Part shown: positions 1-6,479 of the stretch, piece by piece | Numbering within the stretch: position 1 is the first letter of the stretch | How the letters are laid out: each line of letters opens with the position of its first letter | Assembly (NCBI GenBank): GCA_964545715.1 | Contig: CAZJHX010000233.1 | Coordinates: 1 to 12,467 of the forward strand | Origin: CAZJHX01 sp964545715 | GTDB taxonomy: Bacteria > Myxococcota_A > UBA9042 > GCA-2863065 | Direction: 5' to 3' | Length of the DNA stretch: 12,467 nucleotides | The notes under the pieces: model-generated | The model's input: only the letters and a program-made list of their open reading frames with translations | Told to the model about the DNA's origin: nothing | Databases searched by the model: none | Translations under genes and position numbers: made by a program

Positions 1-62
1 GCTGCGCAAGCTACGACAACTACGGCAACTGCAAGTCCGCGAAAACCTGCTGGCATTGCTAG
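1..62 (+). CDS. 3' end of a Cys-rich protein (partial, unidentified)
   Basis: From base 3 the third reading frame is open to a TAG at 60-62 and encodes CASYDNYGNCKSAKTCWHC. Sixteen of the 19 codons end in G or C, as in the confirmed genes here; the other two plus frames show much poorer third-position bias, so this frame is the likeliest coding one. The tail has four Cys plus Trp and His in 19 residues, ending Cys-Trp-His-Cys. The 5' part lies outside the window, so the family cannot be named. It could be the end of a secreted disulfide-bonded or metal-binding protein. Because radical SAM genes follow, a precursor peptide is also possible but unproven. The gene ends 115 bp before the next start on the same strand. 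Confidence 0.4.
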   Translation, partial: CASYDNYGNCKSAKTCWHC

Positions 63-101
63 TTGTCGATGCCGCAAATTCGTTCCTACCTCGACAACTA
101 G
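59..101. repeat. 11-bp perfect inverted repeat with 21-nt loop
   Basis: CTAGTTGTCGA at 59-69 is the exact reverse complement of TCGACAACTAG at 91-101. The left arm begins at the TAG stop of the preceding partial reading frame. In RNA this would be an 11-bp stem with a 21-nt loop. It is not GC-rich and no T-tract follows, so it is a poor match to a classical intrinsic terminator. The core 9-mer CGACAACTA also occurs in direct orientation at 14-22, which suggests repeated sites for a DNA-binding protein as an alternative. Confidence 0.55.
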
Positions 102-141
102 TAACGGTCAGCAACGCCTAATCGCGGAACCTGAACGGCTC

Positions 142-163
142 CTTCACAGTAAGTAGTGTGAAG
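142..163. promoter_or_regulatory. Operator-like 22-bp near-palindrome
   Basis: CTTCACA at 142-148 and TGTGAAG at 157-163 are exact reverse complements. The inner bases TA (150-151) and TA (154-155) also pair, leaving one G/G mismatch and a 2-bp centre. The element ends 2 bp before the GAGGG ribosome binding site (166-170) of the radical SAM gene starting at 178. Its size and symmetry are typical of a dimeric repressor operator of TetR-like proportions. It could also act as a leader RNA hairpin masking the ribosome binding site. The regulator is not identifiable. Confidence 0.45.
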
Positions 164-165
164 TT

Positions 166-170
166 GAGGG
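166..170 (+). promoter_or_regulatory. Ribosome binding site of the first radical SAM gene
   Basis: GAGGG lies 7 nt upstream of the ATG at 178 and fixes that start. The same GAGGG with a 7-nt spacer is found before the radical SAM gene starting at 4967 on the minus strand. Confidence 0.75.
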
Positions 171-177
171 TGCTCAT

Positions 178-1653
178 ATGAAAATTCTGTTGGTCAATCC
201 GTCGCTCAATCGGAAGCGGCTGGGATCTTATTGGCGCTTTACCACGGCGGTTCCGCCGACAGGGCTGGCGTATCTTGGCGCCGTGCTCAAGCGCGACGGG
301 TTTGAGGTCCGCATCTACGACCAGCATGCGGTGTACGGAACCAACGATGATCTCATGCGAATCATGGACGAGTACCAGCCCGAGGCCATCGGCTTCAGCT
401 GCCTCACATTCGTTATGGAGACGGTCGAGGACGCCTCGCGCCGCATTCGGCAAACGCACCCCAACTGCAAGATCATCTGCGGCAACATCCACGCGACGTA
501 CTTTCCCAAGGAGCTCGTCGAGATGGGGGTGGCCGACTACGTGATCCGGGAGGAGGGTGAGGAGGCGATCCTGGAGATCTGCCGCTCCCTGCGCGACGGT
601 CATCATCCTACGGAGGTCAACGGCACCACCACGTCCGAGGGCGGCAAGGTCAAGCACAACGACACGCCGGCCCTGATCGACCTGGAGAGCCTGCCTTATC
701 CGGCCTGGGACCTGCTGGACGGCTACGCATACGTGCCCGATCCGCTGAATCTGGCGCCCCTGCAGTCGATGACGCAGCCGCTGGCGATTCAGGGCTCGCG
801 CGGGTGCCCGTTCGCATGCACCTTCTGCAGCCAGGACACCATGTACAAGCGCGTGCGCGTCCGGTCCCCTGAGTCGGTCGTCAACGAGCTGGAGTACGTG
901 CACGAGACCTACGGCACCACGGTGTTCGGCTTCATCGACGCCATCTTCCCGCTCAGCCCCAAGCAGGGCCACGCCTTTGCCGACGAGATGATCCGCCGCG
1001 GCCTGCACAAGAAGGTCGTGTGGTTCACAGAGACGCGCGTGGACCTGGTCAACTACGACCTGCTGAAGCACCTGAAAGAGTCCGGGCTCACGTTTATCCA
1101 ATACGGGATCGAGAGCGGCGACGACATGGTGCTCAAGCGCCTGATGCGCAAAAAGGCGTCGGTCAACCAGGCGCGTGAGGCGCTGAAGTGGTCGCGCGAT
1201 CTGGGCATCCTGACGTTCGGGCTCTTCGTGGTAGGCATGCCCGGTGAGAGCCGCGAGCAGATCCTCAAAACGATCGAGTTCGCCAAAGAGCTGGACCCGG
1301 ATGTCGCCAAGTTCAACGTGGCCATCCCCTTCCCAGGCAGCGAGCTGTGGGAGCGCTACAAGCACCGCGTGAACGGCCAGCCCTACTGGAAGTACTCCGG
1401 CTGGTACAACGCCAACATCAACGACGCCGACAACATCCTGGCGGGCGACTCACTGCCGTCCCGCGAGCTGATGTACCTGCAGCGCCGCGCCATGTTTGAG
1501 TTCTACACGCAGCCCAAGGTGCTGCACCGCTACTTCATGGAGGGCCTGGTGCCCATGGACGTGCTGGCCGAGGGCTTCTACGTCATGGTCAACGAGTTCG
1601 TGCGCTCCATCTTCCCGTATGCGCGCCACCAGGTCCGCGCCATGGCGGCCTGA
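178..1653 (+). CDS. B12-binding-domain-type radical SAM enzyme
   Basis: 491-residue class B radical SAM protein. The N-terminal third (about 1-150) has the Rossmann-like cobalamin-binding-domain layout: a KILLVNPS strand, PPTGLAYLG at 26-34 and a VIREEGEE segment. The usual DxHxxG cobalamin ligand motif is not evident, so B12 use is uncertain. The radical SAM core starts with Cys210-x3-Cys214-x2-Cys217, which should hold the SAM-bound [4Fe-4S] cluster. A GIESG motif (310-314) and a VGMPGES segment further on fit the TIM-barrel fold. A C-terminal extension of roughly 100 residues follows. The substrate is unknown; relatives perform methylations, cyclisations and other C-H chemistry on lipids, antibiotics and cofactors. 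The start is set by the ribosome binding site at 166-170. It is monocistronic here and converges on the nucleotidyltransferase gene, with only 36 bp between the stop codons. Confidence 0.93.
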   Translation: MKILLVNPSLNRKRLGSYWRFTTAVPPTGLAYLGAVLKRDGFEVRIYDQHAVYGTNDDLMRIMDEYQPEAIGFSCLTFVMETVEDASRRIRQTHPNCKIICGNIHATYFPKELVEMGVADYVIREEGEEAILEICRSLRDGHHPTEVNGTTTSEGGKVKHNDTPALIDLESLPYPAWDLLDGYAYVPDPLNLAPLQSMTQPLAIQGSRGCPFACTFCSQDTMYKRVRVRSPESVVNELEYVHETYGTTVFGFIDAIFPLSPKQGHAFADEMIRRGLHKKVVWFTETRVDLVNYDLLKHLKESGLTFIQYGIESGDDMVLKRLMRKKASVNQAREALKWSRDLGILTFGLFVVGMPGESREQILKTIEFAKELDPDVAKFNVAIPFPGSELWERYKHRVNGQPYWKYSGWYNANINDADNILAGDSLPSRELMYLQRRAMFEFYTQPKVLHRYFMEGLVPMDVLAEGFYVMVNEFVRSIFPYARHQVRAMAA

Positions 1654-1689
1654 CTTACACGTTACCCCCCTCCGCACCCTTTTATGGGT

Positions 1690-2160
1690 CTATCCTCTGA
1701 GATGCGCGATCTCGACAAGCTCATGGAGCATGGCGATGTCTTTTGGCCGTCCGGCCGCGCGCTTGGAAACGATGAGATCATCAAGACTTAGAATCTTTAC
1801 CGGTACGCCGAACAGGATGTGTGTGTCCGCGCGCTCCGCAAACTGGGAGTAGCGGCCCAGGCCAGTGATCGCCGCGAGCAGATCCACGTCGCCGGCTGTT
1901 GTGGTCAGCAGGGCCGCGAGCTCTGACAAAAGCCAGCCCTCGTCAAGCACCTCGCCGCCGCCTCCACGGCGCGCTGCCGGATTAAACGGCGCAAGCGCGG
2001 ACAGCAGGTTGTCGACATTGTCTATCGTCCGGTCGTAGCACAGGTCCAGATCAAAGGTTGGTGTGCTGGCGCCATGGCTCACGGCGGCCATCCCTCCGAC
2101 GACGACATAGGCCACGCCGTGGCTATGAAGTGATTTCAGGAGTGCGTCGTACGTGCTCAT
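1690..2160 (-). CDS. MNT/AbiEii-type nucleotidyltransferase
   Basis: About 156 residues from the ATG at 2160; an in-frame GTG lies directly before it at 2163. The N-terminus has the polymerase-beta-fold signature Gly22-Gly23 followed by a TFDLDL segment carrying Asp37 and Asp39. A third likely metal ligand is Asp93 in a GDVDLL segment. A C-terminal LSLDDLIVSKRAAGRPKD stretch is typical of AbiEii/MNT-like stand-alone nucleotidyltransferases. All three acidic residues are present, so it should be active. Related proteins transfer nucleotides to tRNA or to partner toxins, but the target here is unknown. The start lies inside the preceding 65-residue gene, overlapping it by 38 nt in another frame, and no clear Shine-Dalgarno sequence precedes it. 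Translational coupling is therefore likely. It could be half of a toxin-antitoxin-like module or a housekeeping orphan. Confidence 0.85.
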   Translation of the reverse strand: MSTYDALLKSLHSHGVAYVVVGGMAAVSHGASTPTFDLDLCYDRTIDNVDNLLSALAPFNPAARRGGGGEVLDEGWLLSELAALLTTTAGDVDLLAAITGLGRYSQFAERADTHILFGVPVKILSLDDLIVSKRAAGRPKDIAMLHELVEIAHLRG

Positions 2161-2320
2161 CACGCGCCCGCTGGAGTTCGCGTATCAGTGCCACTGCCTT
2201 CGCGTGCCGGACCCAGCGCTCTGTGGGGGTCAGGCGGAGGGCTTCCCGGATCAGGCTCGGGTCCACGCCCCACTCGATCGGGTCGCAGCACGGAAGAAGG
2301 GTGTAGACCGTTGGCTTCAC
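2123..2320 (-). CDS. Small protein paired with the nucleotidyltransferase
   Basis: 65 residues from a GTG at 2320 to a TAG at 2123. It contains DPIEWGVDPSLIREALRLT followed by PTERW and a basic C-terminal helix. The LTPxER-type motif is, to my recollection, recurrent in short proteins encoded directly before nucleotidyltransferases of this kind; I cannot confirm this by search. No catalytic motif is visible, and it is predicted to be a soluble, mostly helical protein. Its 3' end overlaps the nucleotidyltransferase start, which supports both its reality and joint expression. Possible roles are a partner or inhibitor (antitoxin-like) or an adaptor. The function is not known. No Shine-Dalgarno sequence precedes the GTG, and a promoter candidate sits immediately upstream. 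Confidence 0.7.
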   Translation of the reverse strand: MKPTVYTLLPCCDPIEWGVDPSLIREALRLTPTERWVRHAKAVALIRELQRARDEHVRRTPEITS

Positions 2321-2327
2321 AGTGTTA

Positions 2328-2357
2328 ACTGTAATGCTGAGGGCTTATCCCGGTCAA
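2328..2357 (-). promoter_or_regulatory. Candidate sigma-70 promoter for the small-protein/nucleotidyltransferase pair
   Basis: On the minus strand, TTGACC (2357-2352) and TACAGT (2333-2328) are separated by 18 nt, matching the -35 consensus at 5/6 and the -10 consensus at 4/6. Transcription would begin within a few bases of the GTG at 2320, giving a leaderless or nearly leaderless mRNA. That agrees with the absence of a Shine-Dalgarno sequence. The 50-bp gap after the upstream radical SAM gene leaves room for it. This rests on pattern only. Confidence 0.35.
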
Positions 2358-2370
2358 GCTACCCGGGCCT

Positions 2371-3414
2371 CTACAGCGTCGACTCCCGGCGCTCCGACAC
2401 CAGGTTAGGAAACCTCAGCGCCACCCGCTCCGCCAGCGGGACCAGGCGCCGGACCGTCGTGCCTGACAGCGCCATGGCCCCCAGCACCAGCGGCAGTCGT
2501 GGGCGTGCGGCGGGGCAGGTAGCGCAGCAGTCGTCATCCGCGGGGCGCCCCTGGCTGTGCATGGTGCGCAGGCCCACCATCTTGGGCGAGTCCCACAGCT
2601 CAGCCAGCGTGTTGTCGGCCAGGTTGCCAACCGGCGTTCCGTGCTCCGCGTGGTGGTAGCAGGCGAAGACATCGCCGTTCCAGCGCACCAGCATCGGCCC
2701 GCGCCACAGGTAGTGGCAGGGGTTGTCGCGCTTGTGGCCGTCGACCTCGTACGTCCGATGCTCGGGCAGCCCGATATCCTCGTTTTTGATGCGCACCAGA
2801 TCGATGCCGGGCGCGTTGGTCCATTGGTGCGTAAAGGCGTCCACCTCGTGCGCGTTGCGCTTCATGCGGATGAACTGCACCACGATGGCCATGTCGTGCC
2901 CGCCGGCCACCTTCTCGCGGCCCAGCGCTGAGAGGTTCTCGACAACGCGGTCGTATTTGCCGCCCTTTCGATAGTAGCTGTAGGTCTCCTCGCTGGCCCC
3001 ATCGATGCCGACCAGCAGGTGATCGCAGCCGGACGCCAGCAGGGCCGCACGCCGCTTCTCGTTCAAAAAAGTGCCGTTGGTCGACAGCACGGTGCCTACG
3101 CCCAGCGCCTTGCAGCGCTGCAGCAGTTCGAAGATGCGGCCATCCATGAGCGGCTCGCCCAGCCCGTACAGGTAGATGTGGTCGCCGCCGAGCGCCGCGT
3201 GCTCCTGGATCAGGGACCACAGCATCTCGTCCGGCATGTCCTCGTTGGGGTATCCGGCGCCCGTTCTGGGGCACATCGGGCACAGCAGATTGCAGCGGAT
3301 GGTCGTCTCGATCATCAGCGCGCTGGGCCCCGGGTTGTTTGTCAGCTGTCCGCCAAGGTACCCGCGCATCAGGCGGGCGCGGTCGGTTAGGCGTCGTACC
3401 ACTTGGGCTTCCAC
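2371..3414 (-). CDS. Radical SAM/SPASM-domain protein
   Basis: 347 residues from a GTG at 3414, overlapping the upstream gene by 28 nt. An alternative GTG at 3402 is preceded by GGAAG, so the start is uncertain by a few codons. The radical SAM motif is Cys41-x3-Cys45-x2-Cys48 (RCNLLCPMC), followed by Gly86-Glu87-Pro88, the SAM-contacting GEP motif. The C-terminal part has a SPASM/twitch-like layout, with Cys233, Cys252 in a NGDVFACYHH segment, a GNL...ELW segment, then Cys296, Cys297 and Cys300. It should bind at least one auxiliary [4Fe-4S] cluster. There is no N-terminal cobalamin domain, unlike the other radical SAM proteins here. SPASM enzymes oxidise peptides, sugars or aminoglycoside-like alcohols; the substrate here is unknown. 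It is last in the minus-strand operon, following the glycosyltransferase and a B12-type radical SAM gene, with which it is probably translationally coupled. Confidence 0.92.
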   Translation of the reverse strand: MEAQVVRRLTDRARLMRGYLGGQLTNNPGPSALMIETTIRCNLLCPMCPRTGAGYPNEDMPDEMLWSLIQEHAALGGDHIYLYGLGEPLMDGRIFELLQRCKALGVGTVLSTNGTFLNEKRRAALLASGCDHLLVGIDGASEETYSYYRKGGKYDRVVENLSALGREKVAGGHDMAIVVQFIRMKRNAHEVDAFTHQWTNAPGIDLVRIKNEDIGLPEHRTYEVDGHKRDNPCHYLWRGPMLVRWNGDVFACYHHAEHGTPVGNLADNTLAELWDSPKMVGLRTMHSQGRPADDDCCATCPAARPRLPLVLGAMALSGTTVRRLVPLAERVALRFPNLVSERRESTL

Positions 3415-4967
3415 AGCTTGTTGACGCCGGCGAAGCCCTCAAAGACCTCCTCGCCCTGCATGTGCATCAGCATCTGGTTGCCCAGCACGCGACCAATGGT
3501 CAGAAAGAACCACCAATGCAGCCGGCGGCGAATCGGCTGCCGGGACAGCATCCGCTTGAAGTAGCGAAGCGGCCGCTTGGCCACGAAGTTCTGCTGGCAC
3601 CAGGTCGTCCAGTGCGCCACCTCGTCGCGGCTGAGGTGCTCGGTCGGCATGATCGGGCAGAACATGTCGTATTTTGCGAAGTCGGTCTCTTCGATCCACC
3701 CGTGCCGGACGGCCTCGTCGTACAGCGGCGTGCCCGGGAAGGGCGTCATCGGATGGAAGGCCGCAAAGTCGCAGTCGATCTCATGGGCATACGACAGCAG
3801 GTTCCGAATCGACTCCGCGGAGTCCGAGCGGATGCCCGTGATGAACGTGCCCTGGCGGAACACCTCAGGGTATTTGTCCCGCATGATGCCGAACGCCTTC
3901 TTGGCCACGTTGTAGCCATATCCGTGCTTGTTCAGCCAGCCCAGGCCCTGCTCTGCCGGTCGCTCCACACCGACCAGCACGTGTCGAAGGCCCGCGCGGA
4001 CGATCAGCTCCCAGACGCCGTGCTTCTCCTGGTGCAGCATCTGGTCGAGCCGGGTAAACGCCCACCAGCCCAGGTCGTACTTGCGGCGGATGATCTCCTC
4101 GCAGTACTCCGCCAGCCAGTCATTGTCGACGTTCCACGTGGCATCCACCCAGAACAGGTAACGGATGCCGTATTTCTCGTAGAGGATCTCGGTCTCGTGC
4201 AGCACGCGCTCGACCGACTTCGAGCGGTAGTTGGGCCGGTGGACGACCGTGCCGTCCGCTTGTCGCTTGTGCTTGGCCTCCACCGCGATCCAGGAGCAGA
4301 ACTTGCACGTGTCGACGCACCCGCGGCTGCGCTGGATGGTAGTCGCCTTCGGCCACAGCAGGCCGAAGGGGGCATACATCTTGAGATTGGCCAGGTCATA
4401 CGCGGGGACGGGCAGATCGTCGAGGTTGGCGATGTTGGCGCCGATCGGCGTGTGCATGTGGCGGCCCCGATCTTTGTAGACCAGGTTGGGCACGTCCTTT
4501 ACGAGGTGCTTGCCCAGCAGGTGATCGATCAGGCTGGCTAGAGGCTCTTCGCCCTCATAGCGAATGACGTAGTCGACGGCCGAGCAGCGATCCAGGCTCC
4601 ACTCGGGCAGGTGCGACGCCAGGTGTCCGCCCGCGATGACGACACACTCGGGCAGCACCTCTTTGACCAGGCGCGCTGCCCGAAACGCCTCGTGGATGTA
4701 GCAGACCTTCTCGCCGATGCAGACAATGTCCGGCTTCTTGGTTTGCAGCTCCTGGCGCAGGCTCTGCCAGCCGATGCGACGGGGGCAGCAGTCCAGAATC
4801 TCGCAGCTGGCCTCGGGCACCTCCCGGCGTACGTAGGCGGCCAGGCTTGGATACCCCAGGGGCAACAAGAAGTTGTCCGATTCATTCAAGATCGGCCAGT
4901 AGTGCCGCGGCGGCCGCACAAACAGGATCTCAACTCGGTCGCGACCTGTCAGGTCACCGTGATTCAT
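3387..4967 (-). CDS. B12-binding-domain-type radical SAM enzyme
   Basis: 526 residues from an ATG at 4967 with GAGGG 7 nt upstream. The N-terminal cobalamin-binding-like region (about 10-150) begins with VEILFVRPPRHYWP, contains VVIAGGHLASHLPEW and ends near VIRYEGEEP. No DxHxxG motif is seen. The radical SAM core has Cys217-x3-Cys221-x2-Cys224 (RGCVDTCKFC). A GVERPAEQGL stretch corresponds to the GIES-type SAM-binding region of relatives, and an FPGTPLYDEA segment is typical of the family. The C-terminal 100 residues are rich in aromatic and basic residues and may bind substrate or the membrane surface. Its gene starts 15 nt after the GT-C glycosyltransferase stop and its end overlaps the SPASM gene, so the three are co-transcribed. 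It probably modifies a lipid or glycan intermediate; this is inference from neighbours. Confidence 0.94.
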   Translation of the reverse strand: MNHGDLTGRDRVEILFVRPPRHYWPILNESDNFLLPLGYPSLAAYVRREVPEASCEILDCCPRRIGWQSLRQELQTKKPDIVCIGEKVCYIHEAFRAARLVKEVLPECVVIAGGHLASHLPEWSLDRCSAVDYVIRYEGEEPLASLIDHLLGKHLVKDVPNLVYKDRGRHMHTPIGANIANLDDLPVPAYDLANLKMYAPFGLLWPKATTIQRSRGCVDTCKFCSWIAVEAKHKRQADGTVVHRPNYRSKSVERVLHETEILYEKYGIRYLFWVDATWNVDNDWLAEYCEEIIRRKYDLGWWAFTRLDQMLHQEKHGVWELIVRAGLRHVLVGVERPAEQGLGWLNKHGYGYNVAKKAFGIMRDKYPEVFRQGTFITGIRSDSAESIRNLLSYAHEIDCDFAAFHPMTPFPGTPLYDEAVRHGWIEETDFAKYDMFCPIMPTEHLSRDEVAHWTTWCQQNFVAKRPLRYFKRMLSRQPIRRRLHWWFFLTIGRVLGNQMLMHMQGEEVFEGFAGVNKLWKPKWYDA

Positions 4968-4974
4968 TGCGCTA

Positions 4975-4979
4975 CCCTC
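4975..4979 (-). promoter_or_regulatory. Ribosome binding site of the second radical SAM gene
   Basis: GAGGG on the minus strand with a 7-nt spacer to the ATG at 4967. It lies in the 15-nt gap after the glycosyltransferase stop codon and confirms the chosen start. Confidence 0.75.
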
Positions 4980-4982
4980 ACG

Positions 4983-6455
4983 TCATTGAACTACTGACGA
5001 CTCGCGCTCAGAGTTCCCATCACAGCGATAGACCGACATGTGGACCTCTTTGAACACCCGCAACAGCGTGCAGGAGTTTACGCCGGTCGGCAGCGCATGG
5101 AAAACCACCAGGCCGTTCCCCTCCGGCAATCCAAAGGTCGGTAGAAACTCGCGGGAGAGGCTGAGCTCGGCGGATCCAAGGCGCAGCGGCAGGTCATAAA
5201 GCGTGCACATGTCGTCGGCGCGCAGCAGGTTGGCGTTCATGTGGTTGGTGATGATGTAGTCCGCCTCGGTCTTGTGCAGCCAATCCACCACCTCGTGCGC
5301 CGGCGCATAGCGAACGAACATGTGGAACCCCAGCTCCGCCCTAAACCCGCCCGGCGGGGGTACTTTGGCGGAGTTGATCTTGGCAACGGACATGAGCGCG
5401 GACACGACGGTGCCGATCACCGCGACCAGCAGCAGGGCTTTGGACAGTCTCGGGCCGCTGAGCGCCGCGACCGCCACCATGACGGCCACCCCCAGCACCT
5501 GTGGCGTGACGAAGACGCGGATGGCCCACACCGTCCACTCGTGCTGAATCGACAGCAGGGACACGGTCAGGCCGCCGAAGCCGCACAGCAGGACCGCGAG
5601 CTTGTCGCGATGTCTCCACAGGCCGTACAGGGCGACGAGCAGTCCGCCGATGAGGATGAGCGGAGAGAATAGAGTGACCAGGACCCGTGTGGCGGCCTGC
5701 AGCAGGTCGGGCGTGACCGCGGGGTTCCAGACCAGCCACGTACCGAAGCCGCTGGTCGTGCGGTACACCAGCGGCTTCCACGGGTTGCCGAAGCGCAGCG
5801 CGTTGATGCCGAGATAGACCAGATACGGCGCTGCCAACACCGGCAGGTCGCGCCAACGGCGGCCCAACAGCGTGAAGAACGCGAATAGGGCGACCAGCAG
5901 CGCACCCTCCCATCGGATGAGCGGCGCCCACCCGATGGTGAACACGGCCCAGCGGTGCTTGTCCTCGGCCCACAGGCGCAGCGCTGTCATCATCAGGGCC
6001 GCCAGCGCCACCGACGGGTAGACCGTCAGCGCCATGAGAAAGAAGCCGGGCGTGCCCGCGATCAGCAGGACAGCGATCAGCGCGTGTTCTCGCGTGCCGC
6101 CGATCGCGCGGATGAAGCCCGCCGTGGAGCGCAGGCAGACCCAGGCGGCCGCGACCGTGGTCAGGCGTCCGGGCAGGGTCAGCGGTAGGTTGAGGAGCCG
6201 TCCGATGGCCTCGCCAACCGCCAGGATCAGGGTCCAGCCGGGCATCGACAGATGGCTGTACGGGATGACGTCCGGGTTGCTGAAGGAGCAGCGGCCGTAC
6301 CACGACCGAATGACCTCGTCGGCGTCCTGGACAAAGTACCCGCGAAAGATCAGCTCGCCGACTGTCGGAAAGCTGACGATGATGGCGAGCACCGCCAGCG
6401 CAAAGGCGTAAACGCTCGCCAGGGCCTGGGGCGTGGGCTGGCGCGGCAGACGCAT
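4983..6455 (-). CDS. GT-C family polytopic membrane glycosyltransferase (GT39/ArnT-like)
   Basis: 490 residues from the ATG at 6455. The frame stays open further upstream, but that stretch is antisense to the divergent gene. The first membrane segment spans about 11-28. It is followed by an external loop with Asp44, Asp46 and Glu47 (VQDADEVIRSWY), the acidic first-loop motif of GT-C enzymes that bind polyprenyl-phosphate sugars. Many hydrophobic segments follow to about residue 400, then a soluble tail of some 90 residues with several Cys. GT-C enzymes transfer a sugar from a lipid-phosphate donor to a lipid, protein or glycan on the outer face of the cytoplasmic membrane. Donor and acceptor cannot be named. 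It is the first gene of the minus-strand operon and is divergent, by 24 bp, from a third radical SAM gene. No Shine-Dalgarno sequence is visible, so it may be leaderless. Confidence 0.85.
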   Translation of the reverse strand: MRLPRQPTPQALASVYAFALAVLAIIVSFPTVGELIFRGYFVQDADEVIRSWYGRCSFSNPDVIPYSHLSMPGWTLILAVGEAIGRLLNLPLTLPGRLTTVAAAWVCLRSTAGFIRAIGGTREHALIAVLLIAGTPGFFLMALTVYPSVALAALMMTALRLWAEDKHRWAVFTIGWAPLIRWEGALLVALFAFFTLLGRRWRDLPVLAAPYLVYLGINALRFGNPWKPLVYRTTSGFGTWLVWNPAVTPDLLQAATRVLVTLFSPLILIGGLLVALYGLWRHRDKLAVLLCGFGGLTVSLLSIQHEWTVWAIRVFVTPQVLGVAVMVAVAALSGPRLSKALLLVAVIGTVVSALMSVAKINSAKVPPPGGFRAELGFHMFVRYAPAHEVVDWLHKTEADYIITNHMNANLLRADDMCTLYDLPLRLGSAELSLSREFLPTFGLPEGNGLVVFHALPTGVNSCTLLRVFKEVHMSVYRCDGNSERESSVVQ

Positions 6456-6479
6456 TGCGCACAGGGTATCATTGGCGCC
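6456..6479. promoter_or_regulatory. 24-bp divergent intergenic region with a shared -10-like element
   Basis: All DNA between the divergent ATG (6455, minus) and GTG (6480, plus) is 24 bp. The only AT-rich element is TATCAT at 6467-6472 (ATGATA on the other strand). As a -10 it would place plus-strand transcription at about 6479 and minus-strand transcription at about 6460, with leaders of about 0-5 nt. No recognisable -35 is seen, and any would lie inside the opposite gene. No strong ribosome binding site is present on either side. Confidence 0.4.

Noticed and set aside
118..1365. Minus-strand open frame of about 415 codons opposite the first radical SAM gene
   Set aside because: No recognisable domain and a His/Arg/Val-rich shadow composition; the plus strand carries a full radical SAM protein with a ribosome binding site.
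1676..1689. Possible terminator ACCC-TTTTAT-GGGT between convergent genes
   Set aside because: The stem is only 4 bp and no T-tract follows, so it is too weak to call.
4306..4311. Other CACGTG cores (for example 4306-4311 and in the 3980s, 4130s, 11170s and 12330s) as additional parS sites
   Set aside because: None carries the flanking GTTT/AAAC halves; hexamers like this are expected by chance.
6252..6479. Upstream extension of the third radical SAM frame
   Set aside because: The stretch is antisense to the glycosyltransferase N-terminus and its translation has no family similarity; homology begins right after GTG 6480.
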